From contig DEQR01000039.1 in the NCBI GenBank assembly GCA_002360535.1, forward strand, positions 1 to 12,346: 12,346 nucleotides of DNA, in the 5' to 3' direction. The notes below the pieces were generated by a model. It was not told the origin of the DNA. It saw only the letters and a program-made list of their open reading frames with translations, and made no database searches. Made by a program: the position numbers and the translations under genes. The first letter of the stretch is position 1, and each line of letters begins with the position of its first letter. Below are positions 1 to 10,000 of this stretch, piece after piece. Source of the stretch: Thiobacillus sp. UBA3361 (GTDB taxonomy: Bacteria > Pseudomonadota > Gammaproteobacteria > Burkholderiales > Thiobacillaceae).

Positions 1-2537
<2,537 letters not shown>

Positions 2538-2549
2538 GGCAACACACAC

Positions 2550-2702
2550 ATGTCATCCTTGAAACCACCTGCTCCTATCGAGAAAGTCTTTGGTCACACA
2601 GCAACTGAGGGGGCACTTGCATTAGTTGGTGCGTTTTCTGGAAATCCTGTTTCGGCTCTACTTCCTATCCTCGCGAATTCACTAGCCCGTAGGGCGGAAT
2701 AA
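2550..2702 (+). pseudogene. Low-GC 50-codon ORF, probable 5' gene fragment ending in a repeat
   Basis: An ATG 12 bp after metH opens a 50-codon frame beginning MSSLKPPAPIEKVFGH and ending LANSLARRAE. Its codons look unlike the neighbours': CCT, GCT, CTT, TTA and AAA are common. By hand count bases 2550-2690 are 49% GC, against visibly much higher GC in the flanking genes. The last codons (GTAGGGCGGAATAA) belong to the REP-like palindrome, so the natural C-terminus appears to have been replaced. There is no clear Shine-Dalgarno sequence. The peptide has a fairly hydrophobic middle (ALALVGAFSGNPVSALLPIL) that could be one helix pair. I do not recognise the family. It could be a real small protein, but the 5' remnant of a longer, acquired gene cut by the repeat seems likelier. 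Confidence 0.45.
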
Positions 2703-2721
2703 GCGCAGCGCATTCCGCCGC
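2689..2721. repeat. REP-like palindrome (GGCGGAAT...ATTCCGCC)
   Basis: Perfect 8-bp arms GGCGGAAT (2693-2700) and ATTCCGCC (2712-2719) enclose an 11-base centre that is itself nearly symmetric (GCGCAGCGC). The flanking GTAG is typical of a recurrent short intergenic repeat of proteobacterial genomes that I recall by pattern. Copy number in this genome cannot be judged from one window. Confidence 0.7.
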
Positions 2722-2754
2722 ATGCATACCGCCACCGACCCTGGCCTGCAAAAG

Positions 2755-2960
2755 GTATTTGGCCGGGGGCGCCCGGCAGGCGCGTTCCTTTCTTTGCTCG
2801 TGCAAAGAAAGGAACCAAAGAAAGCACGCCCCGCTTCGCCGCCCTTCGGGTCCTCTCGCCCGGGCGAAAACTTCGGGCGGCTGCGGAACTCGCCCCTTCG
2901 GGGCTCAAACATCCTCGCCGACACCCCCCGAAGTTTTCCCCCAGACGAAGCGGCTCAGAG
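2755..2960. repeat. Palindrome-dense intergenic element, probable dispersed repeat
   Basis: About 200 bp are packed with inverted repeats: GCCGGG/CCCGGC (2762-2767/2772-2777); a 14-bp perfect hairpin (2784-2815); GCCGCCC/GGGCGGC (2838-2844/2875-2881) around the 12-bp palindrome TCGCCCGGGCGA (2856-2867); GCCCC-TTC-GGGGC (2892-2904); and 12-base arms GAAAACTTCGGG/CCCGAAGTTTTC (2866-2877/2927-2938). Frames are open on both strands, but their translations show no domain and resemble the spurious 'hypothetical proteins' often annotated over such repeats. I recall very similar text (a CTTTCTTTG hairpin followed by AAAGCACGCC) between genes in several proteobacteria. The ends are approximate and I see no transposase or target-site duplication. 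It could also encode a structured RNA. Confidence 0.6.
2784..2815. repeat. Perfect 14-bp hairpin, loop TCGT
   Basis: Arms 2784-2797 and 2802-2815 are exactly complementary, with a 4-base loop TCGT (2798-2801). This is the strongest hairpin in the metH-radical SAM gap. No T-run follows on either strand, so it is not a canonical intrinsic terminator, although it could still stop or protect the 3' end of the metH transcript. Confidence 0.75.
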
Positions 2961-3013
2961 GGGAATTAACGTCAATACCGGCGCGACTCGTCCAGCCTGC
3001 TCGTACATCAACA

Positions 3014-3040
3014 TCTATCAATTCCTATCAGTTTGATAGA
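3014..3040. promoter_or_regulatory. Nested inverted repeats upstream of the radical SAM gene, possible operator
   Basis: TCTATCAA (3014-3021) pairs with TTGATAGA (3033-3040), and the middle copy CTATCA (3025-3030) also pairs with TGATAG (3034-3039) across GTT. The same right half-site can therefore pair with either of two left half-sites. The stretch is AT-rich compared with its surroundings and lies 26-52 bp before the chosen start of the radical SAM gene. This geometry suits a dimeric regulator site or alternative RNA hairpins. No convincing -35/-10 pair was found, and the regulator is unknown. Confidence 0.3.
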
Positions 3041-3065
3041 AGACTTCGTACAAGCACCGTCCCAT

Positions 3066-4127
3066 ATGACATCCCCCCACCCCGGCCGAGGCGCCGTCTC
3101 CAATCCCGCGCACCGCTTCGAATCCTGGTCGCGCAACGCGGAGGACGACGGCTGGTACCGGGAAGACGAAGAAACCGCCGCGCCCGCCACTCTGGTCATC
3201 GGACAACCCGCCAAGACCGCCCTGACCCGCAACGACTCGCCGGACATCCCCTTCGATCGCTCGGTGAATCCCTACCAGGGCTGCGAGCACGGCTGCGTCT
3301 ATTGCTATGCCCGGCCCAGCCACGCCTACCACGGGCTGTCGCCGGGGCTGGACTTCGAGACGAAGATCATCGCCCGGCCAAACATCGCCGAGCGCCTGCG
3401 GGAGGAACTGGCCAAGCCCGGCTACCGGCCCGCCCCCGTCGCCCTGGGCGCGAACACCGATCCCTGGCAGCCCGTGGAACGCAAGCTGCGCATCACCCGC
3501 CGGGTGCTGGAGGTCCTCGCCGAGACCCGGCATCCTCTGACCCTGGTCACCAAGTCCAGTCTGGTGGAGCGCGACCTGGACCTGCTGGCGGACATGGCCC
3601 GCGACAACCTGGTCCACGCGGCGGTGTCCGTCTGCACCCTGGACGCCGATCTCGCCCGCCGCCTGGAGCCCCGCGCCGCCGCCCCGGCGCGACGGCTGGA
3701 GACTCTGGCTCGGCTGGCCGAGGCCGGCATCCCATGCGCGGTGCTGGCGGCGCCCATGATCCCCATGCTCACCGACCCGGACCTGGAACGGGTGCTGGAA
3801 GCGGCCCGCCGGGCGGGGGCGCGGGCGGCCGGCTATGTCCTGCTGCGCCTGCCCCACGAACTGAAAACAGTGTTCCGGGATTGGCTGCGCGCCCACCACC
3901 CCCTGCGCGCCGAACACATCATGAGTCTGGTGCGGCAGATGCGCGGCGGCCGGGAGAACGACGCCGCCTTCGGCACCCGGCAGAGGGGCACGGGGGTGTT
4001 CGCCCAACTCCTGGACCGGCGTTTCGCCGCTGCCTCCCGGCGTCACGGGCTGCGCGGCGGACTGTCGGACCTGGATGGCGGCCGCTTCCGACCACCCGCC
4101 GCCGTCGGCCAACTGCCGCTGTTCTGA
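3066..4127 (+). CDS. PA0069-family radical SAM protein (spore-photoproduct-lyase-related, COG1533 type)
   Basis: A predicted 353-residue radical SAM enzyme that would reductively cleave AdoMet at a [4Fe-4S] cluster. The cluster motif is GCEHGCVYCYA, with C73, C77 and C80 in the CxxxCxxC spacing. Family hallmarks follow: NDSPDIPFDRSVNPY just before the cluster, ALGANTDPWQP, TKSSLVERDLDLLADMA, VSVCTLD, and RLEPRAAAPARRLE. The C-terminus ends QLPLF, as in homologs I recall. I chose ATG 3066, giving MTSPHPGRGAVSNP, because homologs start with a similar GRGA-SNP segment. A TTG at 3033 would add 11 residues but sits inside the inverted repeat. No Shine-Dalgarno sequence is evident at either start. 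The substrate is unknown for the family, and the neighbours do not settle it. The gene stands alone between the repeat-rich gap and a 187-bp intergenic region. Confidence 0.93.
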   Translation: MTSPHPGRGAVSNPAHRFESWSRNAEDDGWYREDEETAAPATLVIGQPAKTALTRNDSPDIPFDRSVNPYQGCEHGCVYCYARPSHAYHGLSPGLDFETKIIARPNIAERLREELAKPGYRPAPVALGANTDPWQPVERKLRITRRVLEVLAETRHPLTLVTKSSLVERDLDLLADMARDNLVHAAVSVCTLDADLARRLEPRAAAPARRLETLARLAEAGIPCAVLAAPMIPMLTDPDLERVLEAARRAGARAAGYVLLRLPHELKTVFRDWLRAHHPLRAEHIMSLVRQMRGGRENDAAFGTRQRGTGVFAQLLDRRFAAASRRHGLRGGLSDLDGGRFRPPAAVGQLPLF

Positions 4128-4252
4128 TCCGGCCCGGTCTTGGTTCCGGTGAGCGCGGGGGTCTCCAACCGGCCGTCGCCCGCATCACGGGCCACGTCTG
4201 CTGAGAATATGGGAGAATCGGCCCGCATGGCCGGAACCGGACCCGCGGGACA

Positions 4253-4318
4253 ATGACTAACAAGAGGCGGGCACGAGCAGGGCGACCCAGACCGGCCGGA
4301 CTCCCACCCCCTACATGA
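4253..4318 (+). CDS. Possible 21-codon Arg/Pro-rich leader ORF overlapping the fusion gene start
   Basis: ATG at 4253 opens 21 codons, beginning MTNKRRARAGRPRP. They end in a TGA at 4316-4318 that overlaps the ATG of the phosphatase-ADP-ribosylglycohydrolase gene (ATGA at 4315-4318). This is the standard arrangement for translational coupling and would help explain why that gene has no Shine-Dalgarno sequence of its own. Against it, the mini-ORF also has only a weak purine stretch before it, and a short ORF ending there can arise by chance in GC-rich DNA. Confidence 0.2.
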   Translation: MTNKRRARAGRPRPAGLPPPT

Positions 4319-5880
4319 CAGAACGCATCGCACCCCATCATTCCCTTCTCGGCGCATCGGAGCCCGGCGCCATCGCCAGCCTGGCCCTGGCTGGCGGCCA
4401 GGGCGTGTTGGGCCTGACCCATTGCCCGGGACGCTGCGAACCCGGCAGCGGCGAGGAACGGCGCCGGCAGGCCGTGCAAAGCGACCTGGTGTCCATCGAC
4501 CACTGGCGGGCACAGGCCCTGGTCACCCTGATGCCCATGGACGAGCTGCGCCGGGTCGGCGCCGAGCAATTGGGCGAGGAGACGCACCGCCTGGGCATGG
4601 CCTGGTATCACCTGCCCATCGCCGACATGGAACCTCCCGACGCCGGCTTCGAACGCCGCTGGCAATACGCCGGCGCCCGGCTGCGTGAACTGCTGCGCGG
4701 CGGCGGCCGGGTGATGGTGCACTGCCGCGCTGGCCTGGGCCGCTCCGGCACTGTCGCCGCCCGGCTGCTGGTGGAGATGGGGGTGCCACCCAGCGAAGCG
4801 GTGGCGCAGGTGCGCCACGCGCGGCCCGGCGCCATACAGACCGCCGCCCAGGAAAACTATGTCATAGAACAGCGCCGGATCGGCGAACCTGGTGACCGGC
4901 TGTACGCACGGCGACTGGGTTGCCTGATGGGTGGCGCGGTGGGTGATGCCTTCGGCCACTCGCAACTCGGCGGCCGAGCCGGCGGCGCCGATGCCGGATT
5001 GCGCCAGCCGCGGTTGCATGACGGACACCTGGCCATTTCCGACGACACCCAGATCAGCCTATTCACCCTGGAGGGCCTGCTGCGCGGGCTGCGCGGAAGG
5101 CGGACCGACGAAGACGCCCTGCTCAAGCAGATGCGCCTGTCCTGGCTGGACTGGCTGCAAACCCAGGGTTATCGCCACAAACTGGTCTGGCATGCCAGCC
5201 ATCTGCTCAAGCACGCGAGCATGCACGTCAAGCGACAGCCCGGCCTGACCAATCTCGACGCCTTGCTGCGAGGCGCGGCCGGTTCCCCGGCGAGCCCGGC
5301 CAACGACAGCCAGGCCTGCGGCGGACTGCAACGGGTGGCGCCCATCGGGCTGCTGCCCGGCATGACCGGCGCTCGCGCCTTCGGCCTCGCCGTGCGCGCC
5401 GCCGCCACCACCCACGGCCACCCCAACGCCTACCTGCCGGCCGGCGTGCTGGCCGCCCTCGTGACGGAACTGGTCCATGGCCAGGGCATGCAGGCCGCCC
5501 TGGACGCCACCCTGCCCCTGCTCCGGACACAACCCGGCCACGGCGATACCCTGGCCGCCATCGGCCAGGCCCTGGACAAGAGCGGGCAGACCCATTTCGG
5601 CCGCTCCGCGCGCGGCCTGCCGCCGCCCCTGACCGGCCACGGTGCCCTGGCCGTGGGCCTGTACGCCGCCCTGGTCGGCCGCGATCTGCACGAGGCCCTG
5701 CATCTGGCCAGCGACCCCGAACACGGCTCGGACAGTGCCACCGCGGTCGCCGGCCAGATCCACGGCGCCTGGCACGGTATCCAGTCCGTCCCCCACGCCT
5801 GGGCGGACGGCCTGGATGCCCTCGACGCCATCTGCGATCTGCTGCACTGGGGCGGCCCCGTCCTCCGCCAGCGGAACTGA
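4315..5880 (+). CDS. Fusion of a dual-specificity-type protein phosphatase and an ADP-ribosylglycohydrolase
   Basis: This is one 521-residue chain with two predicted 'eraser' domains. Residues ~30-185 form a Cys-dependent phosphatase: candidate general acid D104 in LPIADMEPPD, and P-loop HCRAGLGRSGT with C137 and R143. Residues ~202-505 form an ADP-ribosylglycohydrolase (DraG/ARH type): GCLMGGAVGDAFG with D211, the first metal motif SDDTQ (S242-D243-D244-T245), and THGHP (367-370). In the second metal motif the usual DxD(S/T) reads G471-S-D473-S, so one expected metal-binding Asp appears replaced. That is by-eye alignment and needs checking. Both halves are about full family length, and no stop or frameshift lies between them. 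It is soluble, with no signal peptide. ATG 4315 lacks a clear ribosome site. The target could be a protein carrying phospho- and ADP-ribosyl groups, or ADP-ribosylated small molecules or nucleic acid; nothing here decides this. Confidence 0.9.
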   Translation: MTERIAPHHSLLGASEPGAIASLALAGGQGVLGLTHCPGRCEPGSGEERRRQAVQSDLVSIDHWRAQALVTLMPMDELRRVGAEQLGEETHRLGMAWYHLPIADMEPPDAGFERRWQYAGARLRELLRGGGRVMVHCRAGLGRSGTVAARLLVEMGVPPSEAVAQVRHARPGAIQTAAQENYVIEQRRIGEPGDRLYARRLGCLMGGAVGDAFGHSQLGGRAGGADAGLRQPRLHDGHLAISDDTQISLFTLEGLLRGLRGRRTDEDALLKQMRLSWLDWLQTQGYRHKLVWHASHLLKHASMHVKRQPGLTNLDALLRGAAGSPASPANDSQACGGLQRVAPIGLLPGMTGARAFGLAVRAAATTHGHPNAYLPAGVLAALVTELVHGQGMQAALDATLPLLRTQPGHGDTLAAIGQALDKSGQTHFGRSARGLPPPLTGHGALAVGLYAALVGRDLHEALHLASDPEHGSDSATAVAGQIHGAWHGIQSVPHAWADGLDALDAICDLLHWGGPVLRQRN

Positions 5881-5887
5881 GGCGCAA

Positions 5888-5904
5888 CCGCCCCGTGGGG
5901 GCGG
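5888..5904. other. GC-rich 7-bp hairpin just after the fusion gene
   Basis: CCGCCCC (5888-5894) and GGGGCGG (5898-5904) pair around GTG, 8 bases after the fusion gene stop. The AAACTCAACGATAATT that follows has no T-run, so termination is at best partial. It may act as an attenuator or as 3'-end protection between this gene and the phosphorylase gene. Confidence 0.35.
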
Positions 5905-5946
5905 AAACTCAACGATAATTCCCCCGTCCCCACCCCGCCGTCCATC

Positions 5947-7005
5947 GTGCACGCACCCGTTCCGCAAGCCACAGCCGCTGAACTGGCCTCGCCGGAGGCC
6001 TTCCGGGAGGCCTTCGGCCTGGGCCTGAGCCGCATGCTCCGGGAACACGAGGACCTGGGTGTCCATATCCTGGTGCTGGCCAACGCCGCCTACGAGGCCG
6101 GCCTCTGGGAACGGCTGCGCGGTGAACTGGAGGCCCGCCACCGGCTGCTGGACGAGCGCGTCCGCCTCGCCCTGCGCGGCGGACGCCGGCCGCGGGCACC
6201 GGATGACGATCTGCTGGTGTTCCTGCAACTGATGGCCATGGGCTTCGAGCATGTGGCCCGCCGCGAAACCCGCGCCGCGGACGTCTGGGAGGTGCAGTTC
6301 AACCCGGTGCGCGCCCTGCGCCCGCCGCGCGCCAGCGGCCAGTCCGTGCGCGGCATCAGCGCGCCCTACGACGTGGCGGCGTTCAACTTCAACAAACCCT
6401 TCCTGATGCGCGAGATTCTCTGGTCCGGCACGCTGCTGGGCCGGGCGGTGGACCTCTTCTACAACAAGTTCCCCTTCGCCGACCTGCACGGCCTGCTGGT
6501 GCCTGAACGCGAGCGGGAACTGCCCCAGTTCCTGACGCCGGAGATGCACGATTTCGCCTGGCGGCTGGTCCAGGACCTGGGCGCCACCCTGCCCGGCGTG
6601 GCCCTGGCCTACAACAGCTACGGTGCCCATGCCTCGGTGAACCATCTGCACTTCCAGCTCTTCCTGCGCGAGGCGCCGTTGCCGGTGGAGTCGGCGGTCT
6701 TCGCCCACAATGGCGGTGACCGGCCCTATCCGGCCGACTGCCGGGCGGCGGACGACAGCCTGGAGGCCTGGCTGGGCATCGACGAGCTGTATGCCCGCTC
6801 GTGCCCCTACAACCTGATCTACCGGCCGGGCCGCATGCTGCTGCTGGCCCGCCGCGCCCAGGGCGGCTACCCTCAACCGGCCTGGTCCGGCGGCCTGGCC
6901 TGGTATGAAATGGCCGGCGGCGCCTCGGTGTTCAGCCGTGACGACTACGATGCCTTCAGCGGCCGTGACATGGCCGCCGCCCTGCACGCCACCCGCCCCG
7001 CATGA
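5947..7005 (+). CDS. Ap4A phosphorylase/GalT-like nucleotide phosphorylase (HIT superfamily)
   Basis: A predicted 352-residue nucleotidyltransferase or phosphorylase. It carries the HxHxQ active-site signature in SVNHLHFQLF (H233-L-H235-F-Q237) and the preceding strand NKFPFADLHGLLVPE (from N173), as in Ap4A phosphorylase, GalT and the VTC2/GDP-hexose phosphorylase branch. Downstream, SCPYNLIYRPGRMLLLARR resembles the YNLL...WMLLVPR segment of Ap4A phosphorylases. Such enzymes split dinucleoside polyphosphates or NDP-sugars using phosphate through a nucleotidyl-His intermediate. The exact substrate cannot be read from this sequence. The start is GTG 5947, the first in-frame start that retains the N-terminal helices; no good Shine-Dalgarno sequence is seen, and a later start is possible. 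The TGA (7003-7005) overlaps yhdP's ATG, so the two are probably co-translated. Confidence 0.82.
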   Translation: MHAPVPQATAAELASPEAFREAFGLGLSRMLREHEDLGVHILVLANAAYEAGLWERLRGELEARHRLLDERVRLALRGGRRPRAPDDDLLVFLQLMAMGFEHVARRETRAADVWEVQFNPVRALRPPRASGQSVRGISAPYDVAAFNFNKPFLMREILWSGTLLGRAVDLFYNKFPFADLHGLLVPERERELPQFLTPEMHDFAWRLVQDLGATLPGVALAYNSYGAHASVNHLHFQLFLREAPLPVESAVFAHNGGDRPYPADCRAADDSLEAWLGIDELYARSCPYNLIYRPGRMLLLARRAQGGYPQPAWSGGLAWYEMAGGASVFSRDDYDAFSGRDMAAALHATRPA

Positions 7006-10000
7006 CCCGGCTGCTGCGCCGCCTCGCCCACTACGCCGTCTATGCGGTGGCGGTGGTGCTGATCGCCGTCTCCGCCCTGGCCCTGGTCCTGCGCGTCTGG
7101 CTGCTGCCGGACATCGACCGCTACCGCCCCCGCCTGGAGAGCCTGCTTCAGGAGGCCACCGGCCAGCCGGTGCGAATCGGCGTCATCCGCGCCGATTGGC
7201 GCGGCCTGAATCCCCATCTGCAAATGGAAAACCTGCGCCTTGGGGCGGCGCGGGCCGGTGCCGAACCCACCCTGGAATTGCCGCGGGTCGATGCCGTGGT
7301 GTCCTGGAGCAGCCTGCTGCTGGGGGAATTCCGCCTGTCCGAGCTGGTCCTCAGCCGGCCGCGGGTGGAGATCAGCCGCGACCGGGAACGGGTCATCCGC
7401 GTCGCCGGCATACCGGTGAACACCGGCGGCGAGGCCGGCCCGTTTCCCGACTGGCTGCTGGCACAGCGTCTGGTCGTGGTGCGCGACGGCCGGCTCACCT
7501 GGCGCGACGCCCTGCTGGACGCCCCGCCCCTCGAACTGCGCCAGCTGAAAGCGGTGCTGCACAACCGTTTCGGCCGCCACCGCCTGGGCCTCACCGGCCT
7601 GCCGCCCGACGCCGCCGGGCGCCGGGTGGACCTGCGCGCCGACATCAAGGGCGACAGCGTCCGCCGCCCGGAAGACTTCCGCGGCCGGGTCTATCTGTCC
7701 CTGGAACAGGCCTCGGCCGAGGCCCTGCGCACCTGGGCGCCCTGGGCACAGGAATCGGTGCGCGAGGGCCGAGGCAGCCTGCGCCTGTGGCTGGATTTCG
7801 CCGGCCGGCAGGCCACCGGCCTGCTCGGCGACGTGCGCCTGAACGGGGTCCGCCTGAGCCTGACCGAGGACACACCGGACATGGAGTTCAGCCACCTGCA
7901 CGGTCGCCTGGGCTGGCGCAAGGCGCAGACCGGCCACGACATCTTCATCGAGCGCCTGGACTTCGCCTCCCCCGCCGGGCTGGGCGGCGAGCCGGCCAGT
8001 GCGCGCATGCACCTGGTACCCGACGCCGATGGCAAACCCCGCCAGATCACCGTCTCGGCCAGCGACCTGCAGCTGGAAACCCTGACCGCCCTGTCCGGCG
8101 CCGTGCCCCTGCCGCGGGCGGCCCATGACCTGATCGGACGCCTCAAGCCACGCGGCTTCATCAACAACCTGCGCGTGGACTGGCGGCGGCCGGAACGCAG
8201 GCAAGGCCCGGCGGAGTTCGCCATCGGCCAGTTGACGGCCCAGGCCGGTTTCCAGGATGTGGGCCTGGAGCAGACCGAACACCTGCCCGGCCTAAGCGGG
8301 CTGACGGGAGATGCCCGCATCGACGCCAGGGGCGGGCAGCTGAACCTGCGTGCCCGGCACCTGGGGCTGCATTACGATCCCGTGTTCCGCAATCCACTCA
8401 GTTTCGACGTGCTGGACGCGGACCTGTCCTGGCAGAAAACGCCCCAGGGGGGGCATCTGATCCGTATCGACGGGGTGCGGGCGGCCAACTCCGATCTGGA
8501 TGCGACGGCTCAGGCGGGCATTACCCTGCTGCCGAAGCAGTCGCCCCTGCTGGACATCCGCGTTCAGTTGCAGCGGGGCGAGGGCAACCGGGTCTGGCAC
8601 TACCTGCCGCACCAGATCGCCGACGACGCTTTCCGTTGGCTCAAACGCAGCATCCTGTCCGGCCAGGCGCGCGACGGCAGCCTGGTGCTGCGCGGCCCCG
8701 CCGACCGCTTCCCCTACGACCGGGGTGGCGGCGAATTCCGCGTCGAATTGGGGCTGCACGATGCCGTCCTGGCCTACGCCCCCGGCTGGCCGGAATTCCA
8801 CCACATCCAGGGACGCCTGCTGTTCCACGACAAGGCCATGGAGATCATCGCCGACTCCGCCCAGGTGCCGGGCGGCATCCGCCTGACCGGGGTCAAGGGC
8901 GTGGTGCCGGATCTGCACCACACCGACGACGAGATGCTGCACATCGGCGGCCGCGCCGACGCGCCGGCCGACGCCTTCTTGCGCTTCATCGCCCAAAGCC
9001 CGGTTTACGACTACACCGACCGCTTCACCGAACACATGCGCGCCCGCGGTGACGCGCGCCTGGAGCTGAACCTGGACCTGCCCCTGCGCAACGTGGATGA
9101 CACCCAGGTCAGAGGCCGCCTGCAGCTGCTGGACACCCTGCTGGATCCGGGGGAAGGCATGCCGGTGCTGGAACATCTCAGGGGCGAGCTGCAGTTCACC
9201 CAGCACGACCTCAAGGCACGGGGCGTGGCCGCCAGCGTGCTCGGCCAGCCCGCCAGCCTGGACCTGGAATCCCTGCCCGGCGGCCGGGTGCGCGCGGCCC
9301 TCATCGGCCGCATGCCGGCCCAGGGCCTGGCCACCTGGCTACCCGCCTGGGCGCTGAACCATTTGCAGGGTACGGCGGCCTACCGGGCTGAAGTCGATGT
9401 GAAGCAGCACCGCGCGGAACTGCGCCTGGCCAGCGACCTGGCGGGCATGGCCATCCGCCTGCCCGCGCCGCTGGGCAAGCCGGCCGACAGTCAGGTACCC
9501 ATGCTGCTGGTGAAGACCCCGGATGAGGAGGGGGGTGACATCTTCTACGCCCGCTACGGCCAATCCCTCACCGCCCGCGCCAAGCCCGGCGGCCAGGGCC
9601 GCGCCGCACGGGTGGGGATCAGCATCGGCCGCGGCGAGGCGGCCATGCCCGCCCAGCCCGGCCTGACCCTGAAGGCGGTGCTCAAGCGCTTCGACCTGGA
9701 AGAATGGCAGGCCCTGGTCCCGGCCGCGGACGGCGATGGCGCGCTCTCCGTGCACGAGATCAACCTGACCGCCAACGAACTGGTAGCTGCGGAACGCATC
9801 ATCCATGATGGCAACGTCATCGCCCGGCCGCGCGCGGACGGCTGGCACCTGCAGATCGCCAGCCGCGAAGTGCAGGGCGATGCCAGCGTCTCCGGCCCGG
9901 CCGGTGCGCCGCGGGTGACTGCAAAGTTCCGCCGCCTCCAGATACCGGAGCCGGCCGGCAAGCCCGCCGCCCCGGACCAAGGCACGGCCCGGCGGAAGCT

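Noticed and set aside
2594..2924. Overlapping - strand ORFs of 104 and 80 codons in the metH-radical SAM gap
   Set aside because: Their sequence is just translation of the palindromic repeat region. Similar 'hypothetical proteins' recur wherever such repeats occur, and no domain is seen.
2759..4204. 481-codon + strand frame overlapping the radical SAM gene
   Set aside because: Extremely rich in Arg/Pro/Gly, and runs out of frame through the radical SAM gene whose CxxxCxxC motif fixes the true frame.
4203..4218. Tandem GAGAAT copies (4203-4208 and 4213-4218) as -10 boxes for the fusion gene
   Set aside because: Only four of six bases match TATAAT, and no acceptable -35 lies 16-18 bp upstream.
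5914..5919. GATAAT as a -10 box before the phosphorylase gene
   Set aside because: The -10 match is fair, but there is no -35 at the right distance and the flank is GC-rich, so I would not annotate a promoter.
5059..8282. Long - strand open frames (5059-6987 and 6945-8282) opposite the fusion, phosphorylase and yhdP genes
   Set aside because: Composition (Gln, Gly, Ala, His rich) and lack of motifs mark them as shadows of clearly coding + strand genes.
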